From assembly GCF_024362385.1 (NCBI RefSeq), contig NZ_CP101466.1, positions 1,674,001 through 1,738,000 on the forward strand: a stretch of DNA of 64,000 nucleotides, in the 5' to 3' direction. Below are positions 1 through 9,239 of this stretch, in pieces (the first letter of the stretch is position 1; every line of letters starts with the position of its first letter). Origin of the DNA: Arthrobacter sp. DNA4 (GTDB taxonomy: Bacteria; Actinomycetota; Actinomycetes; Actinomycetales; Micrococcaceae). A model generated the notes under the pieces. It did no database searches. It was not told where the DNA came from and saw nothing but the letters and a program-made list of their open reading frames with translations. The position numbers and the translations under genes were made by a program.

Positions 1-51
1 ACCACAGATTTCCCACACCACCCCCCACACGGGTTGGTGACGGGTAGAAGG

Positions 52-171
52 GTTACGGCGGTCATAGCGTGGGGGAAACGCCCGGTCCCATTCCGAACCC
101 GGAAGCTAAGACCCACAGCGCCGATGGTACTGCACCCGGGAGGGTGTGGGAGAGTAGGTCACCGCCGGAAC
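52..171 (+). rRNA. rrf: 5S ribosomal RNA
   Basis: The 5' end GTTACGGCGG pairs with the 3' end CCGCCGGAAC with one mismatch, closing helix I of a molecule of about 120 nt. Between them are the universal 5S blocks CCCGGTCCCATTCCGAACCC and GGAAGCTAAG, followed by GGGAGAGTAGGTCACCGCC. It is the last gene of an rRNA operon whose 16S and 23S genes must lie left of the window. A strong hairpin follows 14 nt downstream. Ends may be off by 1-3 nt. Confidence 0.95.
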
Positions 172-184
172 ATCATTCATGGTC

Positions 185-214
185 GAGGCCCCAACCACAC
201 ACGGTTGGGGCCTC
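185..214 (+). terminator. Terminator of the rRNA operon
   Basis: A perfect 12-bp inverted repeat (GAGGCCCCAACC / GGTTGGGGCCTC) with a 6-nt loop starts 14 nt after 5S rRNA. Only a short T stretch follows (ACATTTAAC), which is normal for actinobacterial terminators. Confidence 0.8.
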
Positions 215-497
215 CCACATTTAACAAACAAAACACCGCGCGCTGCCGGCGGTGTCTGGCGGCGAAGCTCATGCCTGCGGCTCGGTTGCAGCGCGCAGCG
301 GCTACGGCAGGCTGTCCCCGTTGTGAAGATGGCCACGATACCGGTCCCAGGGCCCGCACTGTCCCGGGGGATTTGGTTGCTCCACTAGAATTGATGAAGA
401 TGTACGGACTTCGAAGCGCTTGATTTCGGGTTGCGTAGGAAACGAAACGAGCGGCTGCAGTTGTGCCAGTGGTCGGCTCACAACAGGAGGAATCCAC
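215..497. other. Intergenic region, no gene seen
   Basis: Region between the rRNA terminator and the TPR-protein gene. Open frames on both strands are short and look like nothing known. It presumably holds the promoter of the downstream gene. The only clear signal is the ribosome binding site AGGAGG at 485-490. Confidence 0.5.
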
Positions 498-2435
498 ATG
501 GCCGAGCATAACGGTGGCAACCGCGGCAACGACCGGGGCGCGTTCCGCGGCAACAACAACTCCGGCGGTGAGCCCCGCGGATTCCGGTCCCGGTCCGACC
601 GCGATGGCAACAACTTCTCCCGCGGTGGCTCTGCCGGCGGTGGCGAGCGTAAGCCGTTTGGTGATCGTGAGCGCAAGCCGTTTGGTGACCGTCCCCGCCG
701 CGATGGCGAGGGCGACCGCCGCGGTTTTAGCGGCTCTGCTGGCGGTGGCGAGCGTAAGCCGTTCGGTGACCGTGACCGTAAGCCGTTCGGTGACCGTGAC
801 CGTAAGCCGTTTGGCGACCGTCCGCGCCGCGACGGTGAAGGCGACCGTAGCCAGTTTGGTGATCGTGACCGTAAGCCTTTCGGTGACCGTCCCCGTCGCG
901 AGGGTGAGGGTGACCGCCGTGGTTTTGCGGGCGGTGACCGTGACCGTAAGCCCTTTGGCGACCGTCCCCGTCGCGAGGGTGAGGGTGACCGCCGTGGTTT
1001 TGCGGGCGGTGACCGTGACCGTAAGCCCTTTGGCGACCGTCCCCGTCGCGAGGGTGAGGGTGACCGCCGTGGTTTTGCAGGCGGTGACCGCGACCGCAAG
1101 CCGTTTAATGACCGTCCGCGCCGCGACGGCGAAGGCGAGCGTCGCCAGTTCGGTGACCGTGACCGCAAGCCGTTTAATGACCGTCCGCGCCGCGACGGCG
1201 AAGGTGACCGCCGTGGTTTTGGTGGCGGCGATAACCGCAAGCCGTTCGGGGACCGGCAGGACCGGGCACCCCGCAGCTTCGACCGCGGTGACTCCCGCGC
1301 CGAGTCCGCCCGTGGCGCCGGCCCCCGCAGCTTTGGCCGCGACCGCCAGGAAGACCGTCCTGTCCGCGTGCCCAACGCCGCTGACCTCCGCAGCGCCAAC
1401 CGCCCGGACCGGGAACGCTCACCCGAAATCGATGAAGACGTTACGGGTAAAGAACTGGACCGCGCCACCCAGCACCAAATCAAGACCCTCGAAGCCAAGA
1501 GCTCGGAATGGGTGGCCCGCCACCTGGTGATGGTAAGCCGCCTCATCGATGACGAGCCGGAGCTTGCCTTCCAGCACGCCCTGGCAGCCAGCCGCCGCGG
1601 CGGCCGGCTCGCCGCTGTCCGTGAAGCCGTTGGCCTGACTGCCTACGCCGCCGGGCACTACGGTGAGGCGCTGCGCGAGTTCCGCACCTTCCGCCGTATC
1701 AGTGGTTCCAACGTCCACCTCCCCATCATGGCGGACTGCGAGCGTGGCCTGGGACGCCCCGACCGCGCCCTGGATGTGGCCCGCTCGGAGGAAGCCCAGG
1801 ACCTGGATGCCCCCGGCAAGGTGGAACTGGCAATCGTCGCGGCCGGTGCACGCACCGACCTGGGCCAGCTGGACGCGGCAGTAGCCGAACTTGAAATCCC
1901 GCAGCTGGACATGAACCGCGCGTTCTCATACAGCCCGCGCCTCTTCCGCGCCTACGCCGACGCGCTGGCTGCGGTGGGACGCGAAGACGAGTCGCAGAAG
2001 TGGAGCCGTCAGGCCGTCGTGGCAGAAAATGCCCTGGGCCTGGGCGCCGACGAGGAACCCGAAATCATCGACCTCGGCTGGGACGAGGAAGAGGAAGCCC
2101 GGGAAGAGGCAGAACGCCGCCGGATGCTGGACCGCGCCTCCACGGGCGCTGGGGCCGAAACGCCCGCAGCAGGTCCCACGGAGGCAACTGCCGGGAGCGC
2201 CCGCGCAGCCGAGGCGAAGTCCTCGCAGGACAGCAGCATCGACGACCAGGATGCCGACTACTTCGTTTCCGACGACGCAGAATCGGACCAGGACTCGGTG
2301 GAACACGACGAGCTCGACTCCGTGGCCGCCGACGACGCCGATGCTGACGACTCCGTGGCCGCCGACGACGCGGACGTTGCCGCTGCCCGGGACAACGCAG
2401 GCATCGAGCACGACGAAGACCGCCGGGAAGACTGA
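498..2435 (+). CDS. Arg/Gly/Asp-rich repeat protein with TPR-like C-terminal domain
   Basis: Predicted 645 aa. The ATG at 498 is chosen because AGGAGG lies 7 nt upstream. Residues about 50-250 are a low-complexity, highly charged region with 11 copies of KPF(G/N)DR, including three tandem 25-residue units (75 bp each, 861-1085). Residues about 310-560 are ordered and helical, with phrases such as HALAASRRGGRLAAVREAVG and AYAAGHYGEALREFRTFRRI that fit TPR repeats. The C-terminus is acidic, rich in DADDS-like sequence. By position (just before a HAD phosphatase, tlyA, nadK, recN) it matches M. tuberculosis Rv1691, a TPR protein of unknown role that lacks the long repeat region. The RG/RD-rich part suggests RNA or ribosome binding, but that is inference only. 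Confidence 0.85.
   Translation: MAEHNGGNRGNDRGAFRGNNNSGGEPRGFRSRSDRDGNNFSRGGSAGGGERKPFGDRERKPFGDRPRRDGEGDRRGFSGSAGGGERKPFGDRDRKPFGDRDRKPFGDRPRRDGEGDRSQFGDRDRKPFGDRPRREGEGDRRGFAGGDRDRKPFGDRPRREGEGDRRGFAGGDRDRKPFGDRPRREGEGDRRGFAGGDRDRKPFNDRPRRDGEGERRQFGDRDRKPFNDRPRRDGEGDRRGFGGGDNRKPFGDRQDRAPRSFDRGDSRAESARGAGPRSFGRDRQEDRPVRVPNAADLRSANRPDRERSPEIDEDVTGKELDRATQHQIKTLEAKSSEWVARHLVMVSRLIDDEPELAFQHALAASRRGGRLAAVREAVGLTAYAAGHYGEALREFRTFRRISGSNVHLPIMADCERGLGRPDRALDVARSEEAQDLDAPGKVELAIVAAGARTDLGQLDAAVAELEIPQLDMNRAFSYSPRLFRAYADALAAVGREDESQKWSRQAVVAENALGLGADEEPEIIDLGWDEEEEAREEAERRRMLDRASTGAGAETPAAGPTEATAGSARAAEAKSSQDSSIDDQDADYFVSDDAESDQDSVEHDELDSVAADDADADDSVAADDADVAAARDNAGIEHDEDRRED
642..1250 (+). repeat. 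In-frame coding repeats (KPFGDR motif)
   Basis: Eleven copies of a motif encoding KPF(G/N)DR with spacers such as PRREGEGDRRGFAGG. The most regular part is three near-identical 75-bp units starting at 861, 936 and 1011, with a more diverged fourth at 1086. All are multiples of 3, so copy-number change would keep the frame. Confidence 0.9.
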
Positions 2436-2441
2436 ACACAG

Positions 2442-3431
2442 ATGAGCGATGTTTCCCTGGTTTCCCGCTTCGACGCACTCCTCGCCGACCTGGACGGCGT
2501 GGTCTACGCCGGGCCCCACGCCATTCCCGGAGCTGTTGAGTCGCTGAAGCAGCTTTCCGGGCTGGGCATTGGCCTGGGCTATGTCACCAACAACGCCTCC
2601 CGATCACCGGCGGAAGTGGCAGCGCATCTCCGTGAGCTTGGAGCGCCGGCGGAGGACAACCAGGTGGTCAGTTCGTCCCAGGCGGCGGCCGAGCTGCTCG
2701 CCTCGATGCTGGCGCCGGGGTCAAGGATCCTCATCACCGGCAGCCCGGCCCTCGCCCGCGAAATTGAGCTGGCAGGCCTGGTGCCGGTGGCCGGCCAGGA
2801 CGAGGATCCGGTCGCCGTGGTCCAGGGTTTCAGCCCGGCCATTGGCTGGAAGGACCTGGCGGAAGCCACCTACGTGGTGAACGCCGGTGCTCTCTGGGTA
2901 GCTACAAACACAGACATGTCCATTCCCCAGGCGCGCGGCATCGCCCCCGGAAACGGCACCCTGGTGGCTGCAGTGGCTGCGGCCACCGGGCAGCAGCCGA
3001 AAGTCGCGGGTAAGCCGGAAGCGCCGCTTTTCCATTCGGCCGCCAAGCGGCTTGGCGCCGGGCGCCCCCTGGTGGTGGGCGACCGGCTGGATACGGACAT
3101 CCTGGGCGGCAATAATGCCGGCTTCGCCACCGTGGCTGTCCTGACCGGCGTCGACACGCGCGAGACCATCCTGGCGGCCCGCGCCCCGGAACGTCCCGCT
3201 TACATCATCGAAAACCTTACGGACCTGCACCGGCCGTACCCGGAGATAATGCACGACGACGGCACCTACACGTGCGGGCGGTCGACAGCGCGCGTGGCGA
3301 ACGGAGCAGTGGGCATCATCGGCAGCCAGGACGACCTCAACTCCTGGCGCGCGGCATGCGCGGCATGGTGGGCCATGACGCCTGACGCCTCAGCCCCGCA
3401 GGCGCCCAAGCTGGTGTGGCTGGATCACTAG
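2442..3431 (+). CDS. HAD superfamily (class IIA) sugar/glycerol phosphate phosphatase
   Basis: Predicted 329 aa, starting 6 nt after the previous stop. The N-terminus has the HAD motif I DLDGVVY (nucleophile D16, acid D18). Then come GYVTNNASRSP (motif II), the class IIA cap, a motif III lysine in VAGKPEAPLF, and motif IV VGDRLDTDILGGNNAG. This is the NagD/AraL-type layout. The positional equivalent in M. tuberculosis, Rv1692, is a glycerol-3-phosphate phosphatase, so a housekeeping phosphate-ester role is likely, but the substrate cannot be read from the sequence. Confidence 0.9.
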   Translation: MSDVSLVSRFDALLADLDGVVYAGPHAIPGAVESLKQLSGLGIGLGYVTNNASRSPAEVAAHLRELGAPAEDNQVVSSSQAAAELLASMLAPGSRILITGSPALAREIELAGLVPVAGQDEDPVAVVQGFSPAIGWKDLAEATYVVNAGALWVATNTDMSIPQARGIAPGNGTLVAAVAAATGQQPKVAGKPEAPLFHSAAKRLGAGRPLVVGDRLDTDILGGNNAGFATVAVLTGVDTRETILAARAPERPAYIIENLTDLHRPYPEIMHDDGTYTCGRSTARVANGAVGIIGSQDDLNSWRAACAAWWAMTPDASAPQAPKLVWLDH

Positions 3432-3440
3432 ACTGGTTCA

Positions 3441-3824
3441 ATGACCGAGCTGACCGAACCGGACCATCCGACAGCCCAGCCGGCCCCGGAGTGGCCGCAG
3501 GCCCCCGGGCAGGACATCAGGGATCCGCAGGTGGCACAGGCCATCGCCAGGCTTTTCGACCTGCCCGGGCTGCCGGCAGCGGAGCACGAAACCGTGTACA
3601 ACATGCTGCACGATGAACTGCTGGCGGCCCTCAACAGCGAACCGACAGACAGCGAACCCACAAGCAGCGAAAAAGCCGCGGGGCCGCCTGATGCCGGTCC
3701 GCCTCGACCAGGCATTGGTGGCCCGCGGACTGGCCAGGTCGCGGACGCACGCAGCCTCGCTGATCGCCGAGGGCAAGGTCACTTCCGGCGGCCAAGTCCT
3801 TTCCAAGGCCTCCCTGCAGGTTGA
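3441..3824 (+). CDS. Small conserved protein upstream of tlyA (Rv1693-like)
   Basis: Predicted 127 aa. The conserved core is residues about 27-70 (VAQAIARLFDLPGLPAAEH, then TVYNMLHDELLAALNS), which matches the helical small proteins found just before tlyA in many Actinobacteria. Function unknown. The rest is low-complexity, and the frame stays open 134 bp into tlyA. The tail may be translated, or an in-frame stop may have been lost; homologues that I recall are much shorter. Confidence 0.65.
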   Translation: MTELTEPDHPTAQPAPEWPQAPGQDIRDPQVAQAIARLFDLPGLPAAEHETVYNMLHDELLAALNSEPTDSEPTSSEKAAGPPDAGPPRPGIGGPRTGQVADARSLADRRGQGHFRRPSPFQGLPAG

Positions 3825-4506
3825 TGACAGCCGGGACCTGGCGGTCGAACACGATGACCGGGACACCTACGCCAGCCGTGCGGGGCACAAGCTGGCCGGC
3901 GCTCTGGACGCGTTCCCGGACGTATCGGCCCAAGGCAAAAGGTGCCTCGACGCCGGTGCCTCCACCGGCGGGTTCACGGACGTCCTGCTGAGGCGGGGGG
4001 CCGCACAGGTGGTGGCGGTCGACGTCGGGCACGGCCAACTGGTGCCGCACCTCCGGGACGACCCCCGCGTGGAGGTCCACGAGGGCATGAACGTCCGGTA
4101 CATGGCGCCCGCGGACATCGGCGGCCCGGCCGCCCTGACCGTCGCGGACCTCTCCTTCATCTCCCTCACCCTCGTGGTGCAGCCGCTGGCTGACTGCACC
4201 GAGCCCGGCGGCGACCTGGTGCTGATGGTCAAGCCACAGTTCGAGATCGGCAAGGACCGCCTGGGCCGCACCGGCGTCGTCACGTCGGAGCGCGAGCGGC
4301 GGATGGCGGTGGAGAAGGTGGCCAGGGCAGCGCTCGACGCCGGCCTGGACCTGTGCAGCCTGGCGGCCAGTCCGCTGCCCGGACAGGACGGAAACGTCGA
4401 ATACTTCCTGTGGATAAAACGCAGGATCACCCAAGAGTTGCCTAAGATCGAAGAGCGTGAGGCAGCAGCTGCTGCTTTGCTCGGACAAATCTGGCCGAAC
4501 CACTAG
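3691..4506 (+). CDS. tlyA: TlyA family rRNA (cytidine-2'-O)-methyltransferase
   Basis: Predicted 271 aa. It begins at ATG 3691, where the family sequence MPVRLDQALVARGLARSR starts; an upstream in-frame ATG (3613) adds 26 unrelated residues and was rejected. Residues 1-60 form an S4 RNA-binding domain. The rest is an RrmJ-like SAM-dependent domain with motif I LDAGASTGGFTDVLL and later KPQFEIGKDRLGRTG. In mycobacteria TlyA 2'-O-methylates 16S and 23S rRNA and its loss gives capreomycin resistance. It overlaps the upstream small gene and is followed 13 nt later by nadK. Confidence 0.93.
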   Translation: MPVRLDQALVARGLARSRTHAASLIAEGKVTSGGQVLSKASLQVDDSRDLAVEHDDRDTYASRAGHKLAGALDAFPDVSAQGKRCLDAGASTGGFTDVLLRRGAAQVVAVDVGHGQLVPHLRDDPRVEVHEGMNVRYMAPADIGGPAALTVADLSFISLTLVVQPLADCTEPGGDLVLMVKPQFEIGKDRLGRTGVVTSERERRMAVEKVARAALDAGLDLCSLAASPLPGQDGNVEYFLWIKRRITQELPKIEEREAAAAALLGQIWPNH

Positions 4507-4519
4507 AGAGCGGAACCTG

Positions 4520-5545
4520 ATGAGCAGGCGTGTACTGGTCCTTGCCCACACCGGCCGCGAGGAGTCACTGAAGGCCGCCTGGGAAGCCTGCGCCCTGCTG
4601 CATGCTTCAGGCATGGTCCCCGTGATGCAGGAGTCCGAACTGGGCGACATGGAACGCTTCTTCGGGCACCTGGCCCAGCCGGTGGAGGTGCTCCACGACC
4701 ATGTCCAGCTGCCCGATGTGGAACTGGTCATGGTCCTTGGCGGCGACGGAACCATCCTCCGGGCCGCTGAGCTGGTCCGCGAGGTGGACGTGCCGCTGCT
4801 GGGCGTCAACCTGGGCCATGTGGGCTTCCTGGCAGAGAGCGAGCGGGCAGACCTTGCCCAGACGGTGGAGTGGATCGCCAGCCGTGAGTACATCGTTGAA
4901 GAGCGGATGACCATCGATGTCCAGGTCTGGGTCCGCGGCCAGAAGATTTGGCACACCTGGGCTTTAAACGAGGCCGCCATCGAGAAAGCCAACCGCGAAC
5001 GGATGCTGGAAGTCGTGACCGAGGTGGACGAGCGCCCGCTGACGTCCTTCGGCTCCGACGGCATCGTGCTGGCCACCCCCACGGGCTCCACGGCCTACGC
5101 ATTCTCCGCCGGTGGCCCCGTGGTGTGGCCGGAGGTGGAGGCGCTGGTGATCGTGCCCATCAGCGCGCATGCGCTCTTCGCCAAGCCCCTGGTCGTATCG
5201 CCCCGGTCCAGGCTCGCTGTTGAGGTGCTGGGGCGGACCGACGCCCAGGGGGTCCTGTGGTGCGATGGCCGGCGCTCGGTGGACCTGCCGCCCGGCGCCC
5301 GCGTGGAAGTCACCAAATCGGCCACCCCGGTCCGCCTGGCCCGCACCCATCAGACCCCCTTCTCGGCCCGCCTGGTCCGCAAGTTCGAGCTGCCCATCCA
5401 CGGCTGGCGCGGCCCGGTGCCCAAGTCCGATGCCGTGCACACCGGTCCCATCCCCATCGTGCGGACGCCACGGCCCATGCCGCCGCTGCCGGTACCGCAT
5501 GCGGAGAATCCTGGCAGCGATCCCGATCCGTCGACTGCGAAGTGA
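4520..5545 (+). CDS. nadK: NAD kinase
   Basis: Predicted 341 aa; phosphorylates NAD to NADP in the cytoplasm. ATG 4520 is chosen because MSRRVLVLAHTGREESL is the family N-terminus. Diagnostic motifs are LGGDGTILRAAE (GGDG box), NLGHVGFLAE, ALNEAAIEKANRERM (NE motif) and FGSDGIVLATPTGSTAYAFS. The C-terminus has a Pro-rich tail of about 50 residues beyond the fold. It sits between tlyA and recN exactly as in M. tuberculosis and is probably co-transcribed with them. Confidence 0.95.
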   Translation: MSRRVLVLAHTGREESLKAAWEACALLHASGMVPVMQESELGDMERFFGHLAQPVEVLHDHVQLPDVELVMVLGGDGTILRAAELVREVDVPLLGVNLGHVGFLAESERADLAQTVEWIASREYIVEERMTIDVQVWVRGQKIWHTWALNEAAIEKANRERMLEVVTEVDERPLTSFGSDGIVLATPTGSTAYAFSAGGPVVWPEVEALVIVPISAHALFAKPLVVSPRSRLAVEVLGRTDAQGVLWCDGRRSVDLPPGARVEVTKSATPVRLARTHQTPFSARLVRKFELPIHGWRGPVPKSDAVHTGPIPIVRTPRPMPPLPVPHAENPGSDPDPSTAK

Positions 5546-5549
5546 AGCC

Positions 5550-7289
5550 ATGCTTGAAGAACTGAGAATCCGCGATCTGGGCGTCATCACCGACGCAACG
5601 CTGCCGCTCGGCCCTGGACTGAGCGTGGTAACCGGTGAAACCGGTGCGGGCAAGACCATGGTGGTCACCGCCGTCGGACTGCTGCTGGGAGCGCGTTCGG
5701 ATGCCGGTGCAGTCCGTAGCGGGGCGAAAAGTGCCACCGCGGAAGCGGTGCTCAAGCTTGACGCCGGACATCCGGCCATCGCCCGTGCGCTTGATGCCGG
5801 TGCCGAAGCCGAGGAGTTCGACGGCGGCGCTGAGCTCATCCTGGCCCGCCGCCTGGGTGCGGACGGCCGCAGCCGTGCGTTCCTCGGTGGGCGCGCTGCG
5901 CCGGTGGGCGTCCTGGCCGAGATCGGCGAGTCGCTGGTGGTGGTGCACGGCCAGTCGGACCAGATCAGGCTCAAAAGCGCCACGGCCCAGCGGGAAGCCC
6001 TGGACAAGTTCGCCGGGGACAGCCTGGCCGGACCGCTGTCCGCGTACCAGGAGCTGTACAACAGGTGGAAGGCCAGCCAGGCAGAACTGGACAGCCTGCA
6101 GAGCGCCGCACGGGACCGGCTCCGCGAAGCCGAATCCCTGGAGGCGGCCCTGGCCGAAATCGACGAGGTGGATCCGCAGCCGGGGGAGGACGAGCTTTTG
6201 AAGGCCGAGGCCGTCAAGCTCGCCAACGTGGAGGAACTGCGGATTGCCGCCAGCACGGCACACCAGGCCCTCATCGCCGAGGACTTCGGCGAGACCGGTG
6301 ACGCCACCACCCTGGTGGATTCCGCCAAACGCACCCTGGAGCATGTGGCCGAGCACGACGCCGAACTCGGTTCCGCCGCCGCGCGGCTGGCGGAAGTGGG
6401 CTTCCTGCTCAATGACATCGCCACCGAACTGGCCAGTTACCAGGCCGGCCTGGACTCGGAGGGCCCGGAACGGCTCGCCGAGATCGAGGACCGGCGGGCA
6501 GCTCTGGCCAAGCTGGTCCGCAAATACGCCCCAACCATCGACGAAGTGCTGGAGTGGGCCGAAAAGGCCCGCGCCCGGTACGACGAGCTGCAGGACGACT
6601 CCTCCCGCATCGAAGCCCTCGACGCGGAGGTGGTCCGCGCCGAAGCAGAACTGACCAAGCAGTCGGCGGCCATCAGCAAGATCCGGGCCAAGGCCGCCAA
6701 GGACCTCTCTGCCCGGGTAAGCGCCGAACTGAAGGCCCTGGCCATGGCCGACGCCACCTTGGTGATCAACCTCGAGCCCTCCGTGCAACTGGGCCTCCAC
6801 GGCGCGGACGAAATCACCTTCCTGCTGCAGCCGCACTCCGGTGCCCCGGCCCGGCCCCTGGGCAAGGGCGCGTCCGGTGGTGAATTGTCCCGGGTGATGC
6901 TTGCCATCGAGGTGGTGCTCGCCGCCGTCGACCCTGTTCCCACGTTTGTGTTCGACGAGGTCGACGCCGGTGTGGGCGGACGTGCCGCCGTCGAGATCGG
7001 CCGCCGGCTGGCCATGCTGGCACGCCACGTCCAGGTGCTCGTAGTCACGCACCTTCCCCAGGTGGCCGCCTTTGCCGACCAGCACATCACCGTGACCAAA
7101 ACGTCCGTCAGGGGAGCCGACGGCGGCACGGCCACCGGCTTCACCTCCAGTGACGTCCGCCTCCTTGACGGGCCGGAACGCGTGCGTGAGCTCGCCCGCA
7201 TGCTGGCCGGTCAGGAGGACTCCGAGTCCGCCCAGGCCCACGCCCAGGAACTGCTGGACGACGCCAAACTCCTGCCACAGCGGGCCTGA
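5550..7289 (+). CDS. recN: DNA repair protein RecN
   Basis: Predicted 579 aa, an SMC-like ATPase acting early in double-strand break repair. ATG 5550 lies 4 nt after nadK and begins MLEELRIRDLGVITDATL. Walker A is TGETGAGKTM (about residues 28-37). The middle is long helical coiled-coil sequence. The C-terminal head has the ABC signature KGASGGELSRVMLAIE and Walker B TFVFDEVDAGVGG. An upstream open extension in this frame overlaps nadK and is not coding. Length is typical. Confidence 0.96.
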   Translation: MLEELRIRDLGVITDATLPLGPGLSVVTGETGAGKTMVVTAVGLLLGARSDAGAVRSGAKSATAEAVLKLDAGHPAIARALDAGAEAEEFDGGAELILARRLGADGRSRAFLGGRAAPVGVLAEIGESLVVVHGQSDQIRLKSATAQREALDKFAGDSLAGPLSAYQELYNRWKASQAELDSLQSAARDRLREAESLEAALAEIDEVDPQPGEDELLKAEAVKLANVEELRIAASTAHQALIAEDFGETGDATTLVDSAKRTLEHVAEHDAELGSAAARLAEVGFLLNDIATELASYQAGLDSEGPERLAEIEDRRAALAKLVRKYAPTIDEVLEWAEKARARYDELQDDSSRIEALDAEVVRAEAELTKQSAAISKIRAKAAKDLSARVSAELKALAMADATLVINLEPSVQLGLHGADEITFLLQPHSGAPARPLGKGASGGELSRVMLAIEVVLAAVDPVPTFVFDEVDAGVGGRAAVEIGRRLAMLARHVQVLVVTHLPQVAAFADQHITVTKTSVRGADGGTATGFTSSDVRLLDGPERVRELARMLAGQEDSESAQAHAQELLDDAKLLPQRA

Positions 7290-7441
7290 CGCGGCAAAAA
7301 GCGGGGGAGCGGGCGGGCTGGCTTTGGACTATCCGGATGGACGCCTCTTGATTCAGTGGCCCCATCCCAGCAGACTGGAACGCTTGGGTGCAGGTTCGGC
7401 CCGATCCGTGGAAGGCTCAATTGATGATAGGCTCGAATTCC

Positions 7442-9214
7442 GTGGTGCAGCGATCAAATTCCCGTGTAAATTCCCGGTTCCCGGGCTCCTCCAAGATGAC
7501 CAAGCACATCTTCGTCACCGGCGGTGTGGCGTCCTCACTCGGTAAGGGACTGACGGCCTCCAGCCTCGGTCACCTGCTCCGGGCACGCGGCCTGTCCGTC
7601 ACGATGCAGAAGCTCGATCCTTACCTGAACGTGGATCCGGGCACGATGAACCCCTTCCAGCACGGTGAGGTCTTCGTCACCGACGACGGCGCCGAAACAG
7701 ACCTGGACATCGGGCACTACGAGCGCTTCCTCGACGAGAACCTTGAAGGTTCCGCGAACGTGACCACCGGCCAGGTGTACTCCACCGTGATCGCCAAGGA
7801 ACGGCGTGGCGAATACCTGGGTGACACCGTCCAGGTCATCCCGCACATCACGGACGAGATCAAGCGCCGCATGCGGCTGCCTGCCGAAGGCAAGAACGCC
7901 CCCGACGTCATCATCACCGAAATCGGCGGCACGGTTGGCGACATCGAATCCCAGCCGTTCCTCGAATCGGCCCGCCAGGTCCGCCAGGACGTGGGCCGCG
8001 GCAACGTCTTCTTCGTCCACGTGTCACTGGTCCCGTACATCGGACCCTCTCAGGAACTGAAAACCAAGCCCACCCAGCACTCGGTAGCGGCCCTGCGCTC
8101 CATCGGTATCCAGCCCGAAGCCATCGTCATCCGCTCCGACCGCGAGATCCCCGAAGCCATGCGCGCCAAGATCGGCCGCATGTGCGACGTCGACCTCGAA
8201 GCCGTCATCGGCTGCCCGGACGCCCCCAGCATTTACGACATCCCCAAGACCCTGCACGCCCAGGGCCTGGACTCCTACATCGTCCGTGCCCTGGACCTGC
8301 CGTTCAAGGACGTGGACTGGACCAGCTGGGACCGTCTCCTGGAAGCCGTCCACAACCCCAAGCACCAGGTCGAAATCGCATTGGTGGGCAAGTACATCGA
8401 CCTTCCGGACGCCTACCTCTCGGTGACCGAAGCCCTGCGTGCCGGCGGCTTCGCCAACGAGGCCAAGGTCAAGATCCGTTGGGTCCCCTCGGACGAGTGC
8501 GAGACCCGTGAGGGTGCCATGAAGGCGCTCGACGGCGTGGACGCCATCTGCGTGCCGGGCGGGTTCGGTATCCGTGGCCTCGAAGGCAAGCTGGGCGCCC
8601 TCAAGTTCGCCCGCGAGACCAAGCTGCCAGTGCTGGGCCTGTGCCTTGGCCTCCAGTGCATGGTCATCGAATACGCCCGCAACGTGGTTGGCCTGGAAGG
8701 TGCCTCCTCCAGCGAGTTCGAGCCGGATTCCAAGTACCCTGTCATCGCCACCATGGAGGAGCAGCTGGAGTTCGTTGAAGGCCGCGGCGACCTGGGCGGC
8801 ACCATGCGCCTTGGCCTCTACGAAGCCAAGCTGGACGAGGGCTCGGTCATCGCCGGTACCTACGGCAAGACCACGGTCAGCGAACGCCACCGGCACCGCT
8901 ACGAGGTCAACAACAAGTACCGCCAGCAGATTGCCGAAAAGGGCCTGGTCTTCTCCGGCACCTCCCCGGACGGCAAGCTCGTCGAATTCGTTGAGCTGCC
9001 GGTCGATGTCCACCCGTACTACGTGGCGACGCAGGCGCACCCCGAACTGAGCTCGCGGCCCACCCGCCCGCACCCGCTGTTCGCCGGACTGGTCAAGGCT
9101 GCCCTTGACCACCAGGGTGCAGGCCACCAGGGTGCTTACCATGAGGGCGCTGCCGACACGGCTGCGGCCGCGGCGGGGGAGCCTGCAGCATCAGGTACCC
9201 TTACCGCTAAGTAG
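7442..9214 (+). CDS. pyrG: CTP synthase
   Basis: Predicted 590 aa from GTG 7442; ATG 7424 and ATG 7496 are also possible, and none has a strong ribosome binding site. GTG 7442 gives [13 protein letters not shown], the N-terminal extension I recall in Arthrobacter CTP synthases, before the conserved [17 protein letters not shown]. Residues about 20-290 are the synthetase (amidoligase) domain that converts UTP to CTP. The glutamine amidotransferase domain has the nucleophile in GLCLGLQC and the catalytic His-Glu in QAHPEL. The tail carries a short repeat [12 protein letters not shown]. Position between recN and the NUDIX gene matches Rv1699. Confidence 0.93.
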   Translation: MVQRSNSRVNSRFPGSSKMTKHIFVTGGVASSLGKGLTASSLGHLLRARGLSVTMQKLDPYLNVDPGTMNPFQHGEVFVTDDGAETDLDIGHYERFLDENLEGSANVTTGQVYSTVIAKERRGEYLGDTVQVIPHITDEIKRRMRLPAEGKNAPDVIITEIGGTVGDIESQPFLESARQVRQDVGRGNVFFVHVSLVPYIGPSQELKTKPTQHSVAALRSIGIQPEAIVIRSDREIPEAMRAKIGRMCDVDLEAVIGCPDAPSIYDIPKTLHAQGLDSYIVRALDLPFKDVDWTSWDRLLEAVHNPKHQVEIALVGKYIDLPDAYLSVTEALRAGGFANEAKVKIRWVPSDECETREGAMKALDGVDAICVPGGFGIRGLEGKLGALKFARETKLPVLGLCLGLQCMVIEYARNVVGLEGASSSEFEPDSKYPVIATMEEQLEFVEGRGDLGGTMRLGLYEAKLDEGSVIAGTYGKTTVSERHRHRYEVNNKYRQQIAEKGLVFSGTSPDGKLVEFVELPVDVHPYYVATQAHPELSSRPTRPHPLFAGLVKAALDHQGAGHQGAYHEGAADTAAAAAGEPAASGTLTAK

Positions 9215-9239
9215 TCAATAGAACAAAAAGGACGGCGCG

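Noticed and set aside
302..1546. Long minus-strand frame rich in RSPSPSRRGRSP, resembling an SR protein
   Set aside because: It is the antisense of the KPFGDR repeats. The plus-strand gene has a ribosome binding site, conserved C-terminus and conserved neighbours.
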